A stretch of DNA of 50,469 nucleotides. Source: Mesorhizobium denitrificans. Lineage in GTDB: Bacteria > Pseudomonadota > Alphaproteobacteria > Rhizobiales > Rhizobiaceae. The stretch is taken from assembly GCF_003403035.1 (NCBI RefSeq), contig NZ_QURN01000020.1, positions 1 through 50,469 of the forward strand. The letters are read 5' to 3'. Made by a program: the position numbers and the translations under genes. Positions 23,601-32,375 of this stretch are shown piece by piece; position 1 is the stretch's first letter; the number at the start of each line of letters is the position of its first letter. Below the pieces are notes generated by a model, which did not search any database, was not told the origin of the DNA, and saw nothing but the letters and a program-made list of their open reading frames with translations.

Positions 23601-25741
23601 CAGTGCCCCCGGTCTGAATGCATCGGCAGCACGAGGGCGTCTACCGCCACACAACCAGCGACATTCACTATCATTGGATTAACGTCGATCTCGCCTATGC
23701 AACCAGCGAAGTCGTTTGCCAGCCAACTCAATCGCACCAAGCTATCGATCAACTTGTCTCGGTCGATAAAATCCGAGCCTCGATAACCGTCCAACAATTT
23801 GCTAATCTTGAGGGATGCAACCATTTCTGCGGCTTCATCGTAAGAAATGGGACCCAGAGCGGCGGCATTGTCGTCTAACAACTCCATGAGAACACCACCT
23901 GCGGAGATGACGACGAGAGGGCCCCATTGAGGATCAAAGACTGCCCCGAGGGCTAACTCGATCCCCTTGGGCACCATCTCTGAAACAAGAGCTTCCAATC
24001 CAAGCTTGTCGCTCATCTCGCGGTATGCAGAGTGCAGCGCGGATACATCCTGGATATTGAGAACAACTCCACCGACGTCAGATTTATGCAATATGCCTGG
24101 AGTCGCAGTCTTCAGGACGACGGGAAATGAGAGCTCTTCGGCAATAGGGGCGAGATCACCTTCATGGGCGACCGACCTGCTTTTCGCGGTTGCGATCCCA
24201 TAGTCGGCCATAAGCGAAAGGGCCTCACGCTCACTTAGCGCTGCCCCCGCTGCGAGGCGCTTTCTCCAGGACTGAACTATCTCTGTACCGCCACAGCCGT
24301 TTGGACGTTGCGCTCTCGCCAGTCTTTGGCGATCGCGCCAGTACAGCATGTTTTTTACGGCCCTGAGTGCAACACGCGTGCCGTCAATTACGGGGACACC
24401 CGCCGATGTTAGCTTCAACACAAGCTCTCGATGATTGACCATCGAATAGTTCGTGACCAACGCCACAGGCTTTTCAGAGCTTTTGTGCGTAGAAATTGCT
24501 GCGTCAACGAATCCATTAGAAACGTAGTATCCGTCTCTAATGTCACAAAACATCATTCCAATTGCCGCATTGTCGTCCTCGACGAGAGCTGTAAAGCTCT
24601 CAGTAAAGACAGATCGAAAATCCCGAGCCCCTCCCCAAGCGTCCAACGGATTTGCTGGAATAAGCTCGGCGTCGATTATCGCTCCAATCTTGTCTTTGGT
24701 AGATTCCGACAACTGCGGATAATTCACCCCAACAGCGTCCGCAATGTCGGCAGCGAGTTCACGCTCGCCGCCGGAATCGTGAATAGCGACCAACCCACCG
24801 CGTCCAGGCCTTCTCGGATATTGAAAGAGCGTTAGCGTCGCGGCTAATTCATCCTCGTCATCGACTTGAACTACGCCGTATCGTTTGAAAAGAGCTGTAT
24901 AGGCCGCGTCGCTTCCCGCGATTGCGCCGGTATGGCTAAGAGCCATCTCAGCGCTGGCTGCCGTTCTTCCAACTTTCAGAATTACGACAGGGACATCCTT
25001 GTTTGCAGCTAGTTCGAGCGCCGCAGCAAAGCCAGCCGGGTCCCGCACCGACTCCAAGAACATACCGATCACGCGGATATTCTCATGATTGGCCATCCAC
25101 CGAAGATAATCGGCAGCTGTTGTTACCAATTCTGCTCCGGAGGAAATTGCTACGTTGAACTTAAGTCGCTCGTCGTTGTGCGCCAATGCGCCGAACACCG
25201 AGCCCGACTGTGCAAGCCATCCAATTGAACCGGGCTCCATAGCCTGCAGAGCCGGATAACCCGCTACCCGCAACCCAATCTCGTTGTTGTAGAACCCCAT
25301 GCAGTTTCCGCCGCAGATGGACATTCCCGCGGCTCTCGCTTTGGCAGCCAGGCTCTCACGTAACTTTCCACCATCTCCGTGGACCCCACAGGATGCGAAA
25401 ATCGTAGCTGCTCGAGCGCCATGGGCAATCGCATCGTCAAGAGCGGCCTCGAGGCGCTCATTGCCCACCCCAAGCACAACATGGTCAACCACCTCCGGAA
25501 GCTCAGCAATACTTCCGAAACAAGGCACCCCATTTATTTCGCGATACTTGGGGTTTATCGCATAGACTGAACCAGCGTAGCCTCCGACACGCGCCATGTC
25601 GACCATTGCGCGCCCCAGTGTATCCTGCCTCTCAGAAGCCCCAACCAGTGCAATAGAGCGCGGCTGTAGCAACGCCCTCATTGACCCTTCCGATTGGCTC
25701 ACCATGCTTTCGGCTCCTACGCCAAACCGATGAACGTTCAT
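23600..25741 (-). CDS. ADP-forming acyl-CoA synthetase (DddX-like candidate)
   Basis: 713 aa from the ATG at 25741, which has GGGGAGG upstream; an ATG at 25705 is the alternative. Domain order: CoA-binding Rossmann domain (RSIALVGASERQDTLGRAM, about 28-120), succinyl-CoA-ligase-like domains with the phosphorylated-His motif (ALSHTGAIAGSDAAY, His270), NPLDAWGG (Trp369), and a C-terminal ATP-grasp domain (FPVVLKTATPGILHKSDVGG; DVNPMI). These enzymes make acyl-CoA and ADP. The ATP-dependent DMSP lyase DddX, which gives DMS and acryloyl-CoA, belongs to the same superfamily. Neighbouring acuR/acuI-like genes make that role attractive, but an ordinary acid-CoA ligase is equally consistent. Confidence 0.85.
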   Translation of the reverse strand: MNVHRFGVGAESMVSQSEGSMRALLQPRSIALVGASERQDTLGRAMVDMARVGGYAGSVYAINPKYREINGVPCFGSIAELPEVVDHVVLGVGNERLEAALDDAIAHGARAATIFASCGVHGDGGKLRESLAAKARAAGMSICGGNCMGFYNNEIGLRVAGYPALQAMEPGSIGWLAQSGSVFGALAHNDERLKFNVAISSGAELVTTAADYLRWMANHENIRVIGMFLESVRDPAGFAAALELAANKDVPVVILKVGRTAASAEMALSHTGAIAGSDAAYTALFKRYGVVQVDDEDELAATLTLFQYPRRPGRGGLVAIHDSGGERELAADIADAVGVNYPQLSESTKDKIGAIIDAELIPANPLDAWGGARDFRSVFTESFTALVEDDNAAIGMMFCDIRDGYYVSNGFVDAAISTHKSSEKPVALVTNYSMVNHRELVLKLTSAGVPVIDGTRVALRAVKNMLYWRDRQRLARAQRPNGCGGTEIVQSWRKRLAAGAALSEREALSLMADYGIATAKSRSVAHEGDLAPIAEELSFPVVLKTATPGILHKSDVGGVVLNIQDVSALHSAYREMSDKLGLEALVSEMVPKGIELALGAVFDPQWGPLVVISAGGVLMELLDDNAAALGPISYDEAAEMVASLKISKLLDGYRGSDFIDRDKLIDSLVRLSWLANDFAGCIGEIDVNPMIVNVAGCVAVDALVLPMHSDRGH

Positions 25742-25793
25742 TCCTACTAGCCTCCCCGAAAACCCGATTGTGCACACAAGCTCAAACAGCCGC

Positions 25794-26423
25794 TCAGCCC
25801 GACTGCGCCTTTCCACCCATCGCCTTAACTATTACTGACCGGAATTGCTCAATTGGCGCCGTCGATCGCTCAAGCTTTGCCTGCAATATCGCGCCTTCCC
25901 ACGCAAACCAAAAAAACTTCGCCATCTCTGGAACATTTAGCTCTTTTGGAAGATCACCTCGACGCTTTGCATCTTCTAAGCAACTAGCTATGTATTCTGC
26001 CCACGAAGAAAAAACGGAAAGAATACGATCCCTAAACTGATCATCTAATGACCCCAACTCCTGACCTATATTGCCAATGAGACACCCTCTCTTGAATGCG
26101 TACTTCTCAAGACCCCGCGCGCCCTCAGAGATATAGTTGTCTATCCGATCGAGCGGCCGGACCGCAGGATCTCGAAGCAGCCGCGTTAATTTTTGGGCCC
26201 AGATGTATTCGTAGTTTTCTATTACAGCGAGGCCAAATGCGGCCTTGCTCTCAAAGTAATAATAGAATGACCCCTTCGGCACGCCCGCCACGCTAAGTAT
26301 TTCCTCTACACCTGTACTTGCAAATCCTTTTTGCGACAGCACCTCCGTGCCGATAGTAAGAAGCCGGGTGCGCGTATCGTTTCGCGCAGATGCTTTAGCT
26401 TTTGGCTCTTGAAGTGTGCTCAT
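25794..26423 (-). CDS. acuR: AcuR-like TetR-family repressor
   Basis: 209 aa from the ATG at 26423 (MSTLQEPKAKASARND); a TTG three codons earlier is possible. The N-terminal helix-turn-helix is GVEEILSVAGVPKGSFYYYF. The ligand domain has the pattern I associate with AcuR (FKRGCLIGNIGQELGSLDDQF, FFWFAWEGAILQAKLERS), the repressor of the acrylate/DMSP genes acuR-acuI in Rhodobacter. It lies 54 bp after acuI and upstream of the synthetase gene. A dyad AGACCGGTCT sits just ahead of its start, suitable for autoregulation. Assignment is by motif memory and context. Confidence 0.75.
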   Translation of the reverse strand: MSTLQEPKAKASARNDTRTRLLTIGTEVLSQKGFASTGVEEILSVAGVPKGSFYYYFESKAAFGLAVIENYEYIWAQKLTRLLRDPAVRPLDRIDNYISEGARGLEKYAFKRGCLIGNIGQELGSLDDQFRDRILSVFSSWAEYIASCLEDAKRRGDLPKELNVPEMAKFFWFAWEGAILQAKLERSTAPIEQFRSVIVKAMGGKAQSG

Positions 26424-26434
26424 GAGGTCCAAAT

Positions 26435-26445
26435 TAGACCGGTCT
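26435..26445. promoter_or_regulatory. Operator candidate ahead of acuR
   Basis: TAGACCGGTCT, containing a 10-bp perfect palindrome (AGACCGGTCT), lies 13 bp before the acuR start in the acuI-acuR gap. It resembles the dyad ahead of acuI. Confidence 0.5.
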
Positions 26446-26477
26446 CTTAGTTGCGGTCAACAAAATTTGCACCTGGC

Positions 26478-27452
26478 TTAGATTTTTACGATGAGACGAC
26501 CACGCACTTGACCAGCTAGCAAATCTTGTGCGGCCGCTTCCACATCGGCCAATTCGATTTCGCACGTTATTCTGTTAAGTGCCGCGCGATCGAGTGCGGT
26601 TGCGATCCTCTCCCACGCAATGCGGCGGACTGCTGGCGAGGCCATCACTGAATCGATTCCCGCGAGAGTGACGCCCCGCAAGATGAACGGCGCAACCGAG
26701 CCCGGGAAGTCCATTCCCTGCGCAAGACCGCAGGCCGTTACAATCCCACCATACCTGGTACTGGCGCATGCATTTGCGAGAGTTACACTTCCCACGCTGT
26801 CGATGACCGCGGCCCATTCTTCCTTTTGCAATGGCTTTCCAGGCTCAGAAAGCTGCTTGCGATCCATCACACGAGATGCCCCGATCTCTTGCAAATATGA
26901 CGCCTCATTCACCCTGCCCGTGGACGCGACAGCAGTATACCCCAGCATTTTCAGTAACATAAGCGCCATGCCGCCCACACCGCCAGACGCCCCCGTCACC
27001 AAGACAGGTCCATCCTCCGGACGAACACCGTGCCCTTCAATGGCCAGGATGCAGAGCATAGCGGTGAGCCCCGCAGTGCCGACGCCCATAGATTCCCGCA
27101 ATGACAATCCTGTCGGCAGCTCAGTGCAGAACTTGTCCGGGAGGGATACCGCTTCGGCTAGACACCCCCAACGAGTTTCGCCAAGCCCCCACCCGGTTGC
27201 CACGACTTGGGCCCCTTCGGGTGCGGCAGAAGAAGCGCTTCGAATGACCCTCCCGGCACCGTCGATTCCTGGAACCATAGGCCATTTGCGGACCACAGGG
27301 CCCTTGTTCGCGATGGCCATGGCGTCCTTATAATTCAGCGAGGAGTAGGCCACTTCGCACAAAATATTGTCGTCATCGTCGCTGGCTATCTCCAACTGTT
27401 CCATGCGCGCTGAAAATTCAGATCCGTCTTTCCTTAGGACAATCGCTCTCAT
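26478..27452 (-). CDS. acuI: Acryloyl-CoA reductase-like (AcuI/YhdH) oxidoreductase
   Basis: 324 aa from the ATG at 27452 (MRAIVLRKDGSEFSARMEQL), the same length as E. coli YhdH; a long upstream extension of the frame is not family-like. Zinc-free medium-chain reductase signatures: YSSLNYKDAMAIANKGPVV, VPGIDGAGRVI, VLVTGASGGVGGMAL (NADPH-binding) and the C-terminal FILRGVTLAGIDSVM. AcuI enzymes reduce acryloyl-CoA to propionyl-CoA with NADPH, removing a toxic electrophile. It is the first gene of the operon, and the promoter region upstream holds a TAGAC-N5-GTCTA dyad. Confidence 0.88.
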   Translation of the reverse strand: MRAIVLRKDGSEFSARMEQLEIASDDDDNILCEVAYSSLNYKDAMAIANKGPVVRKWPMVPGIDGAGRVIRSASSAAPEGAQVVATGWGLGETRWGCLAEAVSLPDKFCTELPTGLSLRESMGVGTAGLTAMLCILAIEGHGVRPEDGPVLVTGASGGVGGMALMLLKMLGYTAVASTGRVNEASYLQEIGASRVMDRKQLSEPGKPLQKEEWAAVIDSVGSVTLANACASTRYGGIVTACGLAQGMDFPGSVAPFILRGVTLAGIDSVMASPAVRRIAWERIATALDRAALNRITCEIELADVEAAAQDLLAGQVRGRLIVKI

Positions 27453-27499
27453 CAACATTCCAATATGCAAACTCAGTTCGTCGGGTTTATGGAATCTTT

Positions 27500-27514
27500 T
27501 AGACTGGTCGTCTA
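27500..27514. promoter_or_regulatory. Operator candidate ahead of acuI
   Basis: TAGAC-TGGTC-GTCTA, an inverted repeat 48 bp upstream of the acuI start. It shares TTAGAC(C/T)GGTC with the sequence ahead of acuR, so both may bind the AcuR-like protein. Confidence 0.5.
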
Positions 27515-27589
27515 CAACTTTTTTTGAGTCCATTTTGCAAACATCACCGATATCCGAGCACCAAGATGAGCAATCTGGAGCCAATCAGG

Positions 27590-27673
27590 CTATCGCAAAG
27601 CCAACTGTATATTTTCACGATACTGTTGTGGACCACTCCCAAAATGAGCACGGAATTGGCGACTGAATGACTG
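27590..27673 (-). pseudogene. AraC-family regulator tail, fused
   Basis: The last 27 residues of the open frame read QSFSRQFRAHFGSGPQQYRE and then NIQLALR-stop, the end of an AraC-type second helix-turn-helix. The codons are more AT-rich than in the MFS gene before it. The remainder of the regulator is missing. Confidence 0.75.
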
Positions 27674-28582
27674 CGCCGTTGCGGCCACCGTCATCACCAC
27701 GAGGGCAACACCGGCGCCTGCCAGCATCAGCCGTGTCGCGGGCCATCGCAGCCATCGCAAGGCAAATGTCTGCACGAGTGCCATCGACAATGCGGCCCCC
27801 ATCAGGGTGACCCCGGCTCGCGAGATCGAGTTGGCGACGTCGAGGCCAAAACCGTCCTGCAAGCGCCGGGCGGTGACATGCTGGACAATGCCGTAAACGG
27901 TGATCGCCAGGAAGGTGACGGTCAGGTTGGGCAACAGGCGCGTCAGCGATAGCGGCGTCTTCTCCATGGCATTCATTCGGTTTGGCGCCGGTTCCCGCAA
28001 CATCGTCCAGACGGCCAGGAACCCCGCCGTGACGGTGGCGGACAAGGCTGCAAATGCGGCGACCGGCGCCGTCCCGCCGATTGCGAAAGCGCAGGCCGCC
28101 CCGGCCACGGCGCCGATGCCGTAGGCGGCACCGAGAAGTCCCATGCCCTCCGCCCGCTGCTCCGCCTTCGTGCTGTCGGCCATGAAGGCCTGGGCCGCGG
28201 GCAGCAGGCCCGCGGCGAATGCCGACTGCAGGAAGCGGATGCCGAAGAGCAGCCCGAGGGCAGCCATTGCCGTGATCGCACCGTTCAGGCGAGCGCCGAT
28301 CACCAGCGCCGATAGAGCCGGTCCTGCCGACGCTGCCGCCAACGCCACGAGCAGGACCGGCTTTCTCCCAAAGCTTTCGCTGAGGGTTCCGCCGATCGGC
28401 GCCGCGACGAGCAGCACCAGCGCCGACAGGCCAAGCAGTGCGCCCGTCTGGATGTCGGTGAAGCCCAACGATCGTCCGAGCGGCGGCAAGACGACGAGGG
28501 TGAAGGCTTGCGCCGCGGCATTGGCCATCAATGCAAACAGCATGGGAAGCGCTGCAACGCGAAAGGAGGGGGCAGCCGGCAT
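27590..28582 (-). pseudogene. MFS transporter, 3'-truncated, ending in AraC sequence
   Basis: The first about 303 residues are a major facilitator transporter (MPAAPSFRVAALPMLFALMA; AAPIGGTLSESFGRKPVLL, the loop 2-3 motif) with roughly nine membrane segments. After VVMTVAATA the frame continues without a stop into an AraC tail, so the last membrane segments are lost. Its start overlaps the stop of the TonB receptor gene (TGATG), an arrangement common for siderophore export or import operons. Probably non-functional; the fused protein would have a cytoplasmic HTH-like tail. Confidence 0.8.
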
Positions 28583-30116
28583 CAGAACTTCACCCTTGCG
28601 CCGAGTGTAAACGTCCTGCCCTCGCCGGGAATGCCGGCAAAGACAGCCGAACCCGTCGTCGACGTTCCGGCCTGGAACGCGGAGCTGACGTAGCGCTTGT
28701 CGAACAGATTTTCCACCGACGCATAGATGTCGATGTTGCCCTTCTGCCAGCCTGCCCTCAGGTTGACGAGGCCGTATCCATCGAGTTTGCGGCTGTTTGC
28801 GGGGTCGATTTGCCGGCTTCCGGTGTAAAGATATTCGGCGCGGACGAAACCCGAGCCGGAAAGGCCGGCCAGATCGAGTTCCCGCCGATAGTCCGCGGCA
28901 AGGCTGGCCGTGAAGACCGGTGCATAAGGAACGTCATTGCCGATGATGGCAGGATTGGCGCCGCCATCGATCTCCGCATCGAGCAAGGCCAGGTTGGCGC
29001 TGAAGGCCATGGTCTCGGTGGCCTGCGCCTTGGCTTCGATTTCCAGCCCGTACGAACGCGTATCGGCGTTGAGAACGCTGAACCGGCCGAGCACCGGGTT
29101 GAAGGTAAACAACTGCTCGTCGCTGGTATCGTTGTAGAACAGCGACGTGCCGAGCGTCAGGAAGCCGCCGAGATCGGTTGCCTTCAGGCCGGCCTCGTAG
29201 GACCAGGTCGAGGCGCTGTCGTAGGGCGTCAGCGGCATGCCCATGGCGGCGAACTGATTGTAGAAGAGATAACCGCCGGTCTTTTCGCCGCGCGCAACCG
29301 TTGCAAAGGCCGTCATGTTGTCGGCGAGCGCGTAGGTGAACCCCGTCCGGCCGGTGGCGAACGTGTAATCTTCGTCACCGTTTTCCGAGAAATAGGCACG
29401 GGCACCGTTGCGGCCACGGAATGTGCCTTCGAATTCCTTGCGCTCGTGGCTGAGCCGCAGGCCGCCGATCCAGTCCAGCCGTTCGGTCAGCGGGACCGTG
29501 ACTTCACCGAACAGGGCAATGTTCACCGTATCGATGCGGCCGCGATAGGCGCCGTTTGCGAGCTGCAGGCTGGTGATGTCGGTGGTCGAGTCGAATGTCG
29601 ATGCCAGGCCGCTGATGCCCGCCAGCCAGCGCGTGCCGCCTTCCGTCTCGCCATCGAGACGCAGTTCCTGGGTCCATTGATTGCTGTGTTCGTCAATCCT
29701 GCGCACGTTCAGTCCGGGCATCTGCAAGGCAAAACCCGGCAAGCCTGTCTGCGCCGTGCCGATGAAGCCGTCGACGATATCGGCTTCGAGTTCGGTCTCG
29801 TAATGCTGGAAGCCGGTCACCGACGTCAGGCGTGCCCATTCAAGGTCATGTTCCAGGGTCAGGCCGAAATGCGCGGTCTCGGTTTGCGTCTCCGGCAGCG
29901 GGTTGAAGGCATTGCGGGGAAAGCCCGGGTCGTCGAGCCAGATGCCGGTGGTCGGCTTCTGACGGTCGCGGCTCCAGCCGCCGGTGACCGTCACCTTGGT
30001 CGTGTCGCTGGGGGCGGCGACCAGCTTGCCCGAAGCCGTGCCGTAAAGACGTGCCCGCAAATCACTCTCCACCGAACCGACGGTGCCGGGCGATGAGTAG
30101 AGGTAGTTGGCGAGAT
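28582..30116 (-). pseudogene. TonB-dependent outer-membrane receptor, 5'-truncated
   Basis: About 510 residues of beta-barrel remain, from NLANYLYSSPGTVGSVESD at the IS edge to the terminal RTFTLGARVKF, whose final Phe is typical of outer-membrane barrels. Sequences such as WSYEAGLKATDLGG and NLRAGWQKGNIDIYASVENL are characteristic of siderophore receptors. The signal peptide, TonB box and plug are removed by the insertion sequence at 30117, and no missing part is visible beyond the element. The gene must be inactive. GTG codons within could start truncated products, but these would not be exported. Confidence 0.88.
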
Positions 30117-30181
30117 TGGTCTGCCCCCTGAAAAGTGATCCTTCTTGAAGTATGGCTTATGGGCCGAGGAAGGACATTGAA

Positions 30182-30460
30182 ATGGCAGCGAAAAGACACA
30201 AGGCAGAAGAAATCGTCGCGAAGCTTCGTCAGGTTGACGTGCTGAATGCGCAGGGAAAATCGATGGCGGAGGCGATCCGGTCGATAGGTGTGACGGAAGT
30301 TACCTACTACCGGTGGCGGTCCGAATACGGTGGCCTGAAGGGCAACCAGGTGAAGCGTCTGAAGGAGCTGGAAGCGGAGAACGCCCGGCTCCGGCGGGCT
30401 GTTTCCGATCTCACTCTGGACAAGATGATTCTTGCCGAGGCCGCCAAGGGAAACTTCTGA
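30182..30460 (+). CDS. IS3-family transposase OrfA
   Basis: 92 aa, MAAKRHKAEEIVAKLRQVDV, with helix-turn-helix (VTEVTYYRWRSEYGG) and coiled-coil end (RLKELEAENARLRRAVSDL). A GGGAAAC slip site at 30448-30454 precedes the stop, as in copy A. Confidence 0.9.
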   Translation: MAAKRHKAEEIVAKLRQVDVLNAQGKSMAEAIRSIGVTEVTYYRWRSEYGGLKGNQVKRLKELEAENARLRRAVSDLTLDKMILAEAAKGNF

Positions 30461-31341
30461 GCCCTGCCCGTCGCCGCGCTTGCGTGGACCATGTCACCGA
30501 TGAACTGAAGGTGTCCGAACGTCGGGCGTGCCGGGTTCTCGGTCAGCATCGTTCCACACAGCGCAAGATCGCCAAGACCCCGGATGACGAAGCGGCGTTG
30601 ACCGCCGACATCACGGCGCTCGCTCTCCAGTATGGCCGCTATGGCTATCGCCGCATCACAGCGATGCTGCATCAGGCGGGCTGGATTGTGAACGTCAAGC
30701 GGGTCAAGCGTATCTGGCGGAGGGAGGGGCTGAAGGTGCCGCACAAGCAACCCAAGCGCGGTCGGCTGTGGCTCAACGACAGTTCGTGCATCCGGCTTCG
30801 GCCGGAATACCCCAACCATGTCTGGTCCTACGATTTCGTCGAGGATCGGACGCACAATGGCAGGAAAATCCGGATGCTCAATGTGATCGACGAGTTCACG
30901 CGGGAATGCATCGCCATCCGCGTCGAGAGGAAGCTGAAGGCCGTTGATGTCATCGACGTGCTTTCCGACCTGTTCATTCTGCGGGGCATTCCCACCCATA
31001 TTCGTTCCGACAACGGGCCGGAGTTCATCGCCAAGGCGTTGCGGGAATGGATCGCGGCAGTGGGTGCCAAGACCGCCTACATCATGCCGGGCAGCCCGTG
31101 GGAAAACGGCTATTGCGAGAGCTTCAACTCGAAGCTCCGTGACGAACTGCTCAACGGTGAAATCTTCTACACGCTCAAGGAGGCAAAGATCGTCATCGAA
31201 AACTGGCGACGTCACTACAACACTGTGCGGCCGCACTCATCGCTGGGCTACAAGCCACCGTCCCCCGAAGCCTTTGTTTGGCCTCACCGGAATGGACCTG
31301 CTTCAACACCAGCGGTGGCCAGCAGACCGAGCACGCACTAA
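30461..31341 (+). CDS. IS3-family transposase OrfB (DDE domain)
   Basis: Read in the -1 frame; the open frame begins at 30313, the OrfB-like part about 30461. The catalytic residues are present: Asp in HVWSYDFVED, Asp in IRSDNGPEF, Glu in ENGYCESFNSKL. Ends YNTVRPHSSLGYKPPSPE plus a short tail. It looks intact. Confidence 0.9.
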
Positions 31342-31375
31342 CATTCAAACCGGATCACCCCATGGGGGCAGGCCA

Positions 31376-32219
31376 TCCTCGGTGAGGCGGATCTGCCTGA
31401 ACCGATCCAGCCGAATGACAACGTTCTCAAATAGAATGCACCGGCCTCCCCAGGAAGACCGGTGCATCCAGGCGGTGACATTGACTGCGCGCAAGCCCTT
31501 CACCAAGCTGTTATCGGCAGAGGTTTGGGGTGCGACCATCTCATGCATGAGGAGATAAACGAGGGGTCAGCGGACGGAATGGCCCGTTGGATCCTGACGA
31601 GTTTGCCGATCTGATATTTTTTCATCAATGCTTGAGGTTTGGCGGTCTCTTCGGCAACTCGCTGGGGTGCATAGTGAGATCTTGATGGGAAGCGAACTAT
31701 CAATCTCGCTATCTTCTCATCGTCGGTCGTTACGGCAGCTTCGGGCCAATAGAGCGACGACCTCAAGTCTCCCATGCGCCGGTAGCGGTCATGGTAAAAC
31801 CACTCACCGACGTTCTTTCACGTTGGACCTCGTCGCTTACCAAGTCTCGGGCCCCTCATTGTTACCGACGCGCTTAGCGACAAAAAGCCGTGCGACAGTT
31901 GCGGCAGGCTTTCCATGTCTTCGACAGGGTGAGCGGGAGTTCGACCCGCGGATCCTGCTGTCAATCCATGAGTTCACGCGGAACATTACCGCCATTTTCG
32001 ACCAACTTCTGGAGAAGCGCCTCGTGTTCATCGCTGCGGAGTCGTGAGCTTCGCCTGGGTAGCCCACCTCCGACGCCAATTCTTTTCGCTCCTCCAAGCT
32101 CTTTCCACGCCGTCGCGCATTGCGCCAGCCTTGCCCTTATCTCACTGAATCCTTGGATTTGCAGGCTTTCTGCGTCGATTTTCTCGCTGTCCTGCTTGGC
32201 GATATCGACAAAATTCTGA
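31376..32219. other. Region without supported genes
   Basis: About 850 bp between the insertion sequence and the aminotransferase operon. Several overlapping frames on both strands (for example minus strand 31961-32362) lack family resemblance; they may be decayed genes. Two dyads stand out: ATGCACCGG-N14-CCGGTGCAT at 31436-31467 and CTCATGCATGAG at 31540-31551. Confidence 0.45.
31436..31467. repeat. 9-bp perfect inverted repeat with 14-bp loop
   Basis: Arms ATGCACCGG and CCGGTGCAT. Stable as a hairpin; no T-run follows on either strand. Role unknown. Confidence 0.6.
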
Positions 32220-32245
32220 TTGATTGAGCAATCAAATTGTTGACA
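32220..32245 (+). promoter_or_regulatory. BetI-like operator and -35 box of the aminotransferase operon
   Basis: TTGATTG-AG-CAATCAA (32220-32235), a perfect dyad, is followed four bases later by TTGACA (32240-32245), a consensus -35. A similar dyad-plus-TTGACA arrangement precedes the ABC transporter operon at 44108. No good -10 is visible at 17 bp. Confidence 0.6.
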
Positions 32246-32375
32246 CGGGAAGGCCGTGCAAGCAATAGTCGCGCCAACGGCACTCTCTCTCGACGACCTC
32301 GTCCCCGAGAGGACTGAGGGCCAGCCTGCAAACAAAGATCGCCGGTCAGGCGATGGAATCAAAAGGGTGGATGCA

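Larger units (their letters stand above)
30117..31375 (+). mobile_element. IS3-family insertion sequence, copy B
   Basis: 1259 bp with ends TGGTCTGCCCCCTGAAAAG and, inwards from the right, TGGCCTGCCCCCATGGGG. It is structurally the same as copy A but clearly divergent in sequence, so the two are different members of one group. No target duplication is seen (GAT to the left, TCC to the right), and the receptor gene does not continue on the far side; the insertion was followed by a deletion or recombination. Confidence 0.85.

Noticed and set aside
28531-30096. A 521-codon plus-strand open frame
   Set aside because: Shadow of the TonB receptor barrel on the other strand.
31961-32362. Minus-strand frame with a weak resemblance to the end of a GntR/FCD regulator
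   Set aside because: The resemblance is limited to a few residues (EHEALLQKL, RELMD), and the frame runs across the promoter of the aminotransferase operon; not enough to call.
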